This document shows, in pieces, positions 11,629 to 21,902 of a stretch of 64,000 nucleotides of DNA. Source of the DNA: Paramacrobiotus metropolitanus (Eukaryota > Tardigrada > Eutardigrada > Parachela > Macrobiotidae); NCBI RefSeq assembly GCF_019649055.1, contig NW_026570391.1, positions 1-64,000 on the forward strand, in the 5' to 3' direction. A program made the translations under genes and the position numbers. The notes under the pieces are model-generated. The model ran no database searches. It worked only from the letters and a program-made list of their open reading frames with translations, and had not been told where the DNA came from. Position 1 is the first letter of the stretch. Each line of letters starts with the position of its first letter.

Positions 11629-12776
11629 CGTAGCTTATCAACGGAGCCTTATCAACGGACATCATTACTGCACTAGCCGTAACGCAAAAGCACATTATAA
11701 TAATCATGCATGCACACCCCTTCGGAGCTGTTCGCCCACGACGGCACAGTAGAGGTGAGTTACGGTTATCGGACAGTGTACAGATTACTTTAAGATGTAA
11801 GCTGGAATATTTACAAGTTGAAGCACAAAATTCGCTTGCTTGACAAAATTTCTTGAAAGCTGGTCTCCACAGCTTAAAGATCAGAATTCTCCACAAGTTA
11901 AAATTAATCAGTTTATGTTTTCATAGTAAATAGTTTCAACCGAGTCCTAGACAAGTGCACTTCTGCAGTTTTTTTATACCTTTGGCATAAGATATTGACA
12001 CTTCGATGATGTAAGTTGTGTAGTGCACGTAAGTACACGTTTTTGCTACACAAAGGCGATTGCTGTTATTTTGAGATTACTGCTGACGCAAAAAAGGAAT
12101 CCTTTTTACGGTTAATAGCGGTTGAGCAGTTTAGTAAGAATGAGTTAAATTTAGATGTCTCAAGTCTGGAACGCAACTTTAGTGTTAAAAGCTGCTCTAA
12201 GTAGCTGCTTAAGTTGCTACTGCACAAAGTAAATGGGCGCTAACCGGTGCTTACTTTTGAAACGCTTGGATTACGCTTTCTGAGAAGACTACGGCTGCCA
12301 ATATGGTTCCACGATGCATATATACGGTAGTATGACTTTTGGTTTGTTTTAAATGCATCGTCACACGCATCACTAGCAATTTTTGTTTTTACTGTAAGGA
12401 AACGCAATATTCTACCAACCGAAAATACTCAAACCAAATAAAAAACCGGCGTTTTTTGGCAAAGTCGCAATGTGCCATGACAGCGCAACCTGTTCAGCGT
12501 ATGCACCCTGTCTATAACTTTTTAGCTGAGATAAGATGTGTTTTGCAAAATGAAAAAGTTCAAAATATTTAAAAGGCCGTACGGGGAAAAATGGCACGTG
12601 GAAAAAAGGGCCGCGAGAAACAACCCAAAAAAGGAGACGGCCATTTTCTTTAGGCACTCGGTACTTCAAGCCAGACCGAAACTCGGGTTGTTTTTGTGCC
12701 TCTCTGTCTTTTAGCAGGATTTCAGATGATCTCAAGGACCGATTCCTTTTAAACATTTCAAATTGACTTTCATAAC
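11629..12776. other. Transposon spacer, copy A
   Basis: This is AT-rich sequence between the PHD gene and the second left terminus. Short frames such as 12016-12204 are preserved only because the two copies are nearly identical. I see no gene. Confidence 0.4.
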
Positions 12777-12801
12777 TAGGACTGGCTCAATCCGTACCAA
12801 G
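12777..12801 (+). repeat. Internal second copy of the left terminal repeat
   Basis: It is identical to 6065-6089, preceded by TTCATAAC rather than by GCTTTATC. It marks the exact start of copy B. Confidence 0.9.
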
Positions 12802-12896
12802 ATCTTGCGTAGCGCAACAGTTTTGGCGTAGCTACCATTCTAAACAGCAACACGCCGCAACAATGCTACCCTTGGTATCGGGCTATGCAAACGCAA

Positions 12897-13665
12897 GGTC
12901 GCGACGTCGCAACAGCCGCGACACGGCTTATAAGCCGCGACAGGCCGCAACGGGCCGCAACCAGTGCTGGCGTGTGTGCCAGTACTGACTGCCGCGACGC
13001 CGCAACAGCCGCGACACGGCTTATAAGCCGCGACAGGCCGCAACGGGCCGCGACCAGGGCCAGCGTGTGTGCCAGCACTGGCTGCCGCGACGCCGCAACA
13101 GCCGCGACACGGCTTATAAGCTGCGACAGGCCGCAACGGGCCGCAACCAGTGCTGGCGTGTGTGCCAGTACTGACTGCCGCGACGTCGCAACAGCCGCGA
13201 CACGGCTTATAAGCCGCGACAGGCCGCAACGGGCCGCAACCAGTGCTGGCGTGTGTGCCAGTACTGACTGCCGCGACGCCGCAACAGCCGCGACACGGCT
13301 TATAAGCCGCGACAGGCCGCAACGGGCCGCGACCAGGGCTAGCGTGTGTGCCAGCACTGGCCTGAGGCGACGCCGCAACAGCCGCGACAGGCCGCAACGG
13401 GCCGCGACCAGGGCTAGCGTGCGTGCTAGCACTGGCTGCCGCGACGCCGCAACAGCCGCGACACGGCTTATAAGCCGCGACAGGCCGCAACGGGCCGCAA
13501 CCAGTGCTGGCGTGTGTGCTAGTACTGACTGCCGCGACGCCGCAACAGCCGCGACACGGCTTATAAGCCGCGACAGGCCGCAACCAGTGCTAGCGCGTGT
13601 GCCAGCACTTACTGCCGCGACGCAGCAACACGAAGCCTTTAAGTCGCGACAAGGCGCGACAGTGC
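12897..13665 (+). repeat. 93-bp satellite array B (8 units)
   Basis: The eight units, including one short unit near 13360, match the final eight units of array A in order and variant type. So either A expanded or B lost 18 units after duplication. Confidence 0.95.
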
Positions 13666-14019
13666 AACCAGAGATGCCACGATGCCCTTCCGGGACGGAG
13701 GAGTAGCGATGCAAGATTTTGGCTTGAAGGAGAATTACAGTGGTGGTAATTCCTTAATACTGCGCTAGAATGAACGTCAAGGCGCTGCTTCGTTTCTTAT
13801 TTATTGTGTCTAACTGTAAGTATACCATCTTGTATATTCGGCAATTAAAATTTACACACGTTCTCGTGATAATATTTATTTGGAAGAAAACTAGAATTAA
13901 AACTGCAAACAAAATTGATAACCATAACATGGTTAAAGCACATTTTTATCTTAAAATCTGTTTCCACGTATTTGTCGTTCTTCTTAAAAATCGGTTCCTT
14001 TCAGACTTCATGCGGCGTG

Positions 14020-16632
14020 TCAATCGTCTGCACACGCGAGACACTTGAATGCCTTCTCCTTAGCGCTGGTCAACCTTCCCGTAATGCCTCCGCATTTCTT
14101 ATGAAACACAAGACGGCAGGTTGTACACGCAATTCCACGTTCCTTCTGACTTGTTTCCTTAGCACACTTGGCACACTGCAAAATACGGTATTATAAAATT
14201 TACATCCAGAAATGCTATTAGGAAGGGTTTGGGTATTGACCTTCACTTCATCATCGCGCGAAATAACTTCAACAAGTTTTGGTTTTCGCGTTTGAGGCCC
14301 AGAACCTAAAAAACGACTGGTCAATTCAAACAGAGAGATGTGGGAAATGCTAAACGAAGAATGTGTTGCGCATCATCTTCTTAATTAATACGACTGAAAA
14401 GCTTTGGTGTCATTCAGCGAGAAAAAAACTTGGATTTATGTAGTTGTAATTACTGGTAAATACTGTATGTTAACTCATTTTCACTAGATCAAACGGGAAA
14501 AACTAATAAACAAGGTTTTGGGCGTCTGTAATGGTAAAATATGTTCCTATAGTTTACATGAGGTAAGTATTTCCTTTCGGCTGTTTCAATAAAATGATGG
14601 GTTTGGATGACGGCACTTTTACAGTATCAAAGCATTATGCTGCGAGCTGCATGCGTTAACGTAATTTTACCGATGGATTTTGCCGAAGTGTTCTGGTTCC
14701 TAACATGATAAAGATATCGCAAAAGTTCGCAGAAAGTAAAATTATTCAGGAGCTAAAAATTACCATGTTTTTTACGACAGTAATTTAAATCAAAACAAAC
14801 ATCACTAAAATCTGGTGTCTGGATTACGAAGAAACGTCGTAAAGGTGTCCTTTCATGTCTAACGCCTATACCTCCATGGCCTATGCAACATGACCTATTA
14901 TGCAAAGCGTCATACCAAGTACTGTGCATCTTCACATTATTTGTTCAGCGTCCTGATTGAAAAACCTGAGAATCTACATTCAGTTCTGATAAAGCGCAGC
15001 GCTGCTAGGTACCGTATATGGCCTTTTCATACCTGTATCCACAAGCTTTTCATACCTGTATCCTTCCGCGGCTGAATGTTAAGCCAAATTTGCAGACACA
15101 CGAGTGTTGCTTGTTCTCTTCTTGTAAAAATTGTGGCGAACGTGGTGATGGAAACATTTCGAATCTGTTCTCAAACTGCCAACAATGCGCTTGTAACCGA
15201 CAGAACCATCCGTCGGTTCAGAAAAAAATCTGTTGTACGTAAATTTTGCTCTTCCAGGATTTTATAATAACATTAATATGTTTACTGTCCTGTCAACGTT
15301 GCCCCCGCAAGGCTGCAGACAGAGTTTGACCTTTTGGCAAAACAAAAAGTTACCGGCAAAGCCACTGGACCCGCCCTCTCCCCTCCCGGGGCTCGTATGA
15401 TCTGAACTGCATTATTCCTAAGGAACCGGACCAGCAAAAACACCCGGCAAACATTTTTGCTGTCTCCACCTTTATACGATCGCTAGAATGGCAACCCTTG
15501 GCCAGTATGGTAAAATTACAAAGATGGCTGCCCCACAGAAAAGGATGATTGGTGACCTTTTTGACCCTTCCACGAGCGCTGTTACAGTCTTACAAATTGA
15601 TAACATTGCAGAATTATTCAAGACTGCTTGTGACCGACGAACGGACATCGCCAGTTACTTGGGGGATGAGTATATACGGCCACCGCGCACCGGAGCATGT
15701 CCCTCCCAATGCTTCCGTGCATATGTGCATTCGGTGGCGGTGACCGACGAACGGACATCACGCTTCCCTTTAATTCTGAACATAAAGGACCTTCGCTACG
15801 CTTCGGTCGACTACAATTATGTCTTGAACATTGGTTATGTTTGTACATATATATCATCAGAAATTACACCTTTGCCGTAGTTCTTACCTAACTGACGCAT
15901 TAACTCCACAGCCTTTTTTGAAACGAGTTGCAGCGGAACGGCCGAAGCCTTGACCGGCCGACCGTCCAAACGTACATCCCGAGAAATTTCAGCGCTGGGA
16001 ATAAGACGTAAAGTCGGCAAATAACTGCTCATAAAGCGCGCATCAATTCCTCTGGTCTTGAGGTTTGCCACAAAAGCGTCCTGCTTAAAGGCAAGGAAGG
16101 ACACCGCTTCTCCGCTTTTTGCCATTCCATTTACAACTCTGACGCTACTCAATACCTAGCAACGCATTAGTATTTCGTGAGTGGGTTGTACCATAGATCT
16201 AACTAACATTCAGGTCAAACATATTATTTTTTGCATCGCTTTTCCCGGGTATCACCTACACTGATAATTTTAAAAATTTCTTACCGTGCTTGGATCCGCT
16301 TTCTGGACAGCTTCTTCGATAATCAAGCTCAACTTAGTGGGAGCCGACGCGATCTGCTCTTCTTTGACATTAGGCGAAAGCGGCGTCTGAGGTGGTGCGT
16401 GCTTGGGTTTAAGGTCGGGATTCTTCTGCCACTGAGCCGCTTCTCTGCACATATCCTTCAGAACAAAGTGACGTAGGGCTTCCAGACTTACGCATTTTTT
16501 ATATCCACCATCTCCAGTACCTAAAGAAAAGCAACGAAGCCTTGTGACAGCCGTATACTGCTGTTGATCGACCACAGGCAACAACATGGCTCGTTTGTTC
16601 AGGCAAGGTTTCAATCGTTTAATGTTGTGCAT
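14020..16632 (-). pseudogene. PHD-finger gene, copy B, with 1-nt deletion in exon 2
   Basis: The exons are those of copy A (16576-16632, 16285-16520, 15888-16155, 14241-14305, 14020-14175). Exon 2 has 236 rather than 237 nt because an A-run is one base shorter just after the acceptor, near 16497. The spliced frame then hits a stop within a few codons. If the first 55-nt intron is retained, the frame is restored and stays open from the ATG at 16632 into the conserved block. So this copy could be dead, alternatively expressed, or an assembly artefact. Confidence 0.55.
15488..15880 (+). CDS. Hypothetical 130-aa ORF antisense in PHD-gene intron 3 (copy B)
   Basis: It opens MATLGQYGKITKMAAPQKRM and runs to ...SSEITPLP. 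It is open through two copies of the direct repeat GACCGACGAACGGACATC. No homology is recognised. A Cys-rich stretch upstream at 15076-15242 (CKNCGERGDGN, CQQCACNRQNH) may be a further exon of the same transcript, but I could not find a consistent splice. Low certainty. Confidence 0.25.
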   Translation: MATLGQYGKITKMAAPQKRMIGDLFDPSTSAVTVLQIDNIAELFKTACDRRTDIASYLGDEYIRPPRTGACPSQCFRAYVHSVAVTDERTSRFPLILNIKDLRYASVDYNYVLNIGYVCTYISSEITPLP

Positions 16633-17933
16633 CGTAGCTTATCAACGGAGCCTTATCAACGGACATCATTACTGCACTAGCCGTAACGCAAAAGCACATT
16701 ATAATAATCATGCATGCACACCCCTTCGGAGCTGTTCGCCCACGACGGCACAGTAGAGGTGAGTTACGGTTATCGGACAGTGTACAGATTACTTTAAGAT
16801 GTAAGCTGGAATATTTACAAGTTGAAGCACAAAATTCGCTTGCTTGACAAAATTTCTTGAAAGCTGGTCTCCACAGCTTAAAGATCAGAATTCTCCACAA
16901 GTTAAAATTAATCAGTTTATGTTTTCATAGTAAATAGTTTCAACCGAGTCCTAGACAAGTGCACTTCTGCAGTTTTTTTATACCTTTGGCATAAGATATT
17001 GACACTTCGATGATGTAAGTTGTGTAGTGCACGTAAGTACACGTTTTTGCTACACAAAGGCGATTGCTGTTATTTTGAGATTACTGCTGACGCAAAAAAG
17101 GAATCCTTTTTACGGTTAATAGCGGTTGAGCAGTTTAGTAAGAATGAGTTAAATTTAGATGTCTCAAGTCTGGAACGCAACTTTAGTGTTAAAAGCTGCT
17201 CTAAGTAGCTGCTTAAGTTGCTACTGCACAAAGTAAATGGGCGCTAACCGGTGCTTACTTTTGAAACGCTTGGATTACGCTTTCTGAGAAGACTACGGCT
17301 GCCAATATGGTTCCACGATGCATATATACGGTAGTATGACTTTTGGTTTGTTTTAAATGCATCGTCACACGCATCACTAGCAATTTTTGTTTTTACTGTA
17401 AGGAAACGCAATATTCTACCAACCGAAAATACTCAAACCAAATAAAAAACCGGCGTTTTTTGGCAAAGTCGCAATGTGCCATGACAGCGCAACCTGTTCA
17501 GCGTATGCACCCTGTCTATAACTTTTTTAGCTGAGATAAGATGTGTTTTGCAAAATGAAAAAGTTCAAAATATTTAAAAGGCCGTACGGGGAAAAATGGC
17601 ACGTGGAAAAAAGGGCCGCGAGAAACAACCCAAAAAAGGAGACGGCCATTTTCTTTAGGCACTCGGTACTTCAAGCCAGACCGAAACTCGGGTTGTTTTT
17701 GTGCCTCTCTGTCTTTTAGCAGGATTTCAGATGATCTCAAGGACCGATTCCTTTTAAACATTTCAAATTGACTTTCATAACAGCTTGGTTAAGCTAGATA
17801 AAACCCAGGGAGCTCTGTTTATAATCCCGTACTCCTCATTTTATTTACCAGGTACAATAGCATTAGCACCAACGCTGCCTGCGCTTTTTCTACGGTCAAC
17901 TCTTTAATACTGCTACTGTGCCGTGACTTGCCC
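16633..17933. other. Transposon spacer between PHD gene copy B and helicase gene
   Basis: It is a near-identical counterpart of 11629-12776 up to 17781, then unique sequence. No supportable gene. Confidence 0.4.
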
Positions 17934-20900
17934 TCACCAAGCACTAATCGGAATATTTCGATAAGACTCGGCACAGCCTCGAACTAGATCACTTACCACG
18001 CGAGTAAACCCATATATCAGAGAGATATTAGATCCAATTCGTTGTGTGGATTGACCCATTCCGTACTTCGTCAGCGTTGCGATCACTTCATCAAAGATCG
18101 AATCATGATATCGAGCAACAGCGGCTATCTCAACGTCCCGGCAAACGAATAACTTCAGAGCGTGCTGACAAAGAAGCCCAAAAAAAGTCTTGTCGCGAAT
18201 GCGCAAAATTGCGCTGCGCTCCGCAATTTGCACGGAGAACGGCACAAGAACCCCTCGAGAAATGGTGCGCATGCTGAAAATTACACTTTTAGGTTTTTGC
18301 AGCTAAAAATATGAGAAACTAAGTTACGCACAGGCCGCTGTTGCGAACGTCGGCCAAGGCGTCGGAATTCAGTGTGATGATTACTGAAGTCTGTGGATAT
18401 CGTCGTTCGTTATAATTCACCAAAGCCTTCTTTTGGTATGTGTCTTCAATTGCCACCTTCGTAATTTCTGGCCCAACAGGATCATGTATGACGACCGGGA
18501 GATTCTGTGTAGTAATCAGATCTCTGATTGCCGCTGGTGTGACTGTTTTCATGTCGGAAAGCTGAGAAGCACCATGTGCAAACATTTCCAACACCATGCT
18601 ACCCGCGAATGATTTCCCACAATTAGTGTCTCCGTGCAGCAGTGGGGTAGGCATTCGAAGAAAGTTTTCAATGGTGACGTCGTAATGAACTCCTGCATAA
18701 GCTCCACCTAAAGTTGAACGTTAATAATAAATGCATGTTCTTTTAAATTTCTTCCGTAAGATTACATTTTTTGAACCAGTTTTCTTAAATGATGGCCAAA
18801 TACATTGAAAGTAAAAGCCGGTTGCTGTACTGGGAAACAATTCCGCGTCTGATCATTTCGGCAGCACAAAATCACTGCGGCCAACGCTCAACTTGGCCGA
18901 GACTCGCTTCGTCCAGCACTTAATTTGGTCGGCGCTCCTTTTGGCAACTGGACATTTCCTTTCAGCCCTCCTAATTTTTCCAAGCTGTCCTATATGTCTC
19001 GGTTTTCGACGTTTTCGTATGTCTTCCTTAATTTTTTATATCTCCTCGTGTTTTTCTGATGCTTCCCTTATGTTTGCTGCTTTCGCTAATTTTGTTTACT
19101 CTAGCGGCTCGTTCAAGTGACACCACATAGTGTGATGTACGTAGCGGCGGTGAGTGTAGTGTATGACTGTACGTACTGGTACAGTGACGTACGAGTGCAA
19201 AGTATCTCGTACGTCACTGTACCAGTACGTACAGTCATACACTACACATAGTGTGTGTACGGACAATCATCACCTGTAGAGTGTACGCTGCTCCTGTTTG
19301 ACAGCGCTGGGCATGCAGACGCTGCATGCATGCTGTTTTCCGTACATAGTACGAACAGTTTTTTTTTACTCGGTGGTGCCACTTGATCGAGACGCTACAG
19401 TGATTTTTGAAGTTTTTTTTAAATTTTTAATGTTTACTAATTTAAATTTTTAATGTTTAATTTTTAATTTGAATGTTTCCTTGTTTGTACATCTTCATGG
19501 GTACATGATACGGTATGCACAAAACATGATGACGTTTATATAAGCGGCCATTACTCGATTGTTCGGAGTTTCGCTTAGGTTATAAAGACTTCGATTTGAA
19601 CATGATGGTGGCCTTAAGAGATTACGCTCACCGTTAACGAAGTCCATTGGCTCATAAAGAAACGGCCGCAATATGCGAAAGCCTAAATGAGCGTCGCCCG
19701 AAGTGATTCTGAAACTTTGGCGGCTGAAGTGATCGGTAGCCATCTTATAATGACTCAAATTCAACTCACAGTGCATTCTGACCAACAAATTTCACAGATC
19801 AAGTTTAGTAACAAGCCTTTCCAACATCTATTCGTTACTGCCTTTGAGTCTTTACGTTACTTGCCTAACCACGGTAATTATAGCATAAAAAGTTCTTGTT
19901 TGTTTACCTAGTGCAAGACTCAGCCCCAGCATCGTCTTCTCTGGCACCAACGACGACAGAAACTTCATAGCATCGAAATCCGGTGGAAAAGTTCTTGGAA
20001 CCGACAGCTCAGGCAACGCGCCAGGGATCCAAATGTATTCGGAAGAGAGAAGATTAACGTCTTCAAAAGAGCCAAGTTGGGTTCGGCGGAAGGCTGTTTC
20101 AGAACCGAAAACTATCGTAGAACCATCTCCCTGTCTGCCATGACGGATAACTCTTTTTCGTACGATAGGTTGTCCGCTTTCTTTGGCTTTCCTGCTCGAA
20201 AAAATGGGAATAATGCAACTACCTCAAGATAGGCTGTATTGCAGCAGCTTAATTGCCACCGATGGGCTTTAGCAGCACTATTGCTGTAAAACCGTCAAAG
20301 TTCACAGACTTTCAAGATTTTCTGCTTTAGTGCACTATTACAGTATTTATTCATATATCTTCGTTTGGCATCAGGTAGCACACATATCCCTACGGCAACG
20401 CAACTTTACAGAAACTAAGATAAAATGTTTTCTTAAAATGCAGCTTACGTGACCGTTCAAGTGAACTGAACAGAAACTGTACAAAGTTAATTTGCAATTT
20501 CCGAATTGTTGTAACCACGCCAGAATGCCAACTATCATGCCTTCCTAATGCGGATAACACGAAAAACGTTAAAATACTAATTAATGTTGCAGGTAACACG
20601 AGAAACTGGTTACACAAGAAACAAAACTGAATACGTTAACTTACTGAACAAAATTATTGGTCAAGAATTTTCCGTATTCTTGGAGGTCATTCTGGCTCAT
20701 TTTGCAAAATACAGCAGGTAAGCCTTTACAACCTTTTTTCAAGGCGGTTTTGAGGCATTCAGCGGAGTTCCAAGCAGTGTTGGAAAGAAAACCTTTGCTG
20801 AAACGTAATAATTTTATTAGTGGCTTGGTATTTTAAGGAAGTTTGTTAGTCATGCTGCAAGTTGGCGTTCAATTTCGCCGCTACGAGTACATGTATCTAT

Positions 20901-21435
20901 ACATCGAAATAGTAAGACAAAAGAAGTAATTTTTCAAATTAAAGAAGCGCGGCATAACTAACTGTTTTTGAAGAAAGCAGTATCATGCGGTCTAGGTAAA
21001 TTATCTGAGTAACATTTAAGAAACTACAAAACGAAAGCAATGACAGACAGCAAGTTGTAAATATGGCATTTCACCACATTTATTTGAACGCCTAAATGTA
21101 GTGCACTGCTTGCTTTTTAGTTTTTACAGTGCTGGTTCTAAAGTAATTCTAATTGTCAAGACTCATTACACTCACAATGTTCCAAAAACATCGCAATCAA
21201 CCTCCACTAAATATCCGCCATCCGTATCGTTTTCATCACCGCAGACAATGGCAATGATTTCAATTGCGCAGCTTAAAACTTCCCGTCGACCGTCATCTTC
21301 TTCCTTCAATGCCGCGACCTTAAAGGTCTTCGCGTTTTCCACGCCAAACGTGTAACAGGTGGTAGCCTGATTAAAAAGTTTTTGAGCAAAGCGTTACGGA
21401 CTATATTCGCACATTAACATTACCGATGAATCCAT
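17934..21435 (-). CDS. SF3/AAA+-like helicase (P-loop ATPase) carried by the transposon
   Basis: Five exons join in phase into 400 aa: 21424-21435, 21176-21366, 19908-20191, 18332-18707 and 17934-18273. Introns are 57, 984, 1200 and 58 nt. The C-terminal half is a P-loop NTPase. Walker A is GDTNCGKS (188-195), a hydrophobic strand ends in IHDP (Asp 238, Walker B-like), VIITLN gives a sensor Asn (276), and R290/R294 precede VLVPF, as in SF3 helicases. The segment LGLSLALGGAYAG before the P-loop resembles the helical lead-in seen in DUF927-type helicases, and the N-terminus may be a divergent DUF927-like domain. A role in replicating or mobilising the element is inferred. It is transcribed away from the transposase gene across a 467-bp gap. 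The 12-nt first exon (MDSS) is the weakest part. Confidence 0.68.
19102..19397. mobile_element. 296-bp foldback / MITE inside helicase intron
   Basis: Its 25-bp termini (TAGCG-x-CTCG-x-TCAAGTG-x-CACCAC, 19102-19126 versus the reverse complement of 19373-19397) match at 22 of 25. The core contains a perfect 42-bp hairpin. No coding capacity; the target duplication is unclear. Confidence 0.6.
19154..19247. repeat. Perfect 42-bp stem hairpin with 10-nt loop
   Basis: Positions 19154-19195 and 19206-19247 are exact reverse complements, built from TACGTAC/GTACTGGTAC words. If transcribed with the helicase pre-mRNA it would form a long perfect duplex. Confidence 0.9.
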
Positions 21436-21902
21436 GCGTCCGGTCAAGGATTATTCTGTAGGTGAGATGTCAACATAAGCACAATGCAGGTTTCATGGAA
21501 GATGAAATTTTACTGCATATCACCAAAACTACATTGAGAACATTAAATCTACCAGTTCTCTGCAATCCGAAGACGTGTTTTCGCTTTAATGAATTTTATT
21601 CGTGCGTCATCTGTGCAGTTACGTGGACAAGAAAAACGTGACTAACGCCACACCTTATGTGCTCTGTTTATGTGAACTGGGCCGGCACACTACCGCTTGC
21701 GGTGTATGTAATTGTGCGCGGCACATGAGAAGAGCGGCGCCTTTGGTCTTTGGCAACTGTGTGGTCTGCCTTTGCCGAACTTATAGATCTTTATGTGATG
21801 CATGCGTGTAGTCAGAGGCGGTTTTAACAAAACCATACAGAGTCACTTAAAGAAGATTGAACCCGTTTATATCTCAATGATCTAGTGATTAATGTTAGCG
21901 CC
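21436..21902. promoter_or_regulatory. Divergent intergenic region between helicase and transposase genes
   Basis: This 467-bp gap separates two divergent start codons and presumably holds both promoters. A Cys-rich open frame at 21602-21811 on the plus strand (CGVCNCARHMRR, CVVCLCRTYRSLCDACV) lies inside. It might be a tiny zinc-binding peptide or chance. Confidence 0.3.

Larger units (their letters stand above)
6065..12776 (+). repeat. Left-end duplication, copy A (6.7 kb)
   Basis: This copy contains the left terminus, a 26-unit satellite and the PHD-finger gene. From about 8640 onward it is nearly identical to copy B. Differences are mostly single-base changes in homopolymers plus a few substitutions near 11170-11215. 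It ends with TTCATAAC exactly where copy B's terminal repeat begins. Confidence 0.9.
12777..17781 (+). repeat. Left-end duplication, copy B (5.0 kb)
   Basis: Same order as copy A: terminus, satellite (8 units), PHD-finger gene, spacer. It then continues into unique transposon sequence at 17782. Copy A's last base (12776) corresponds to 17781 here. Confidence 0.9.

Noticed and set aside
12016-12204. Small plus-strand frame repeated at 17020-17208
   Set aside because: Identical only because the whole 5-kb block is duplicated; no motif or codon bias.
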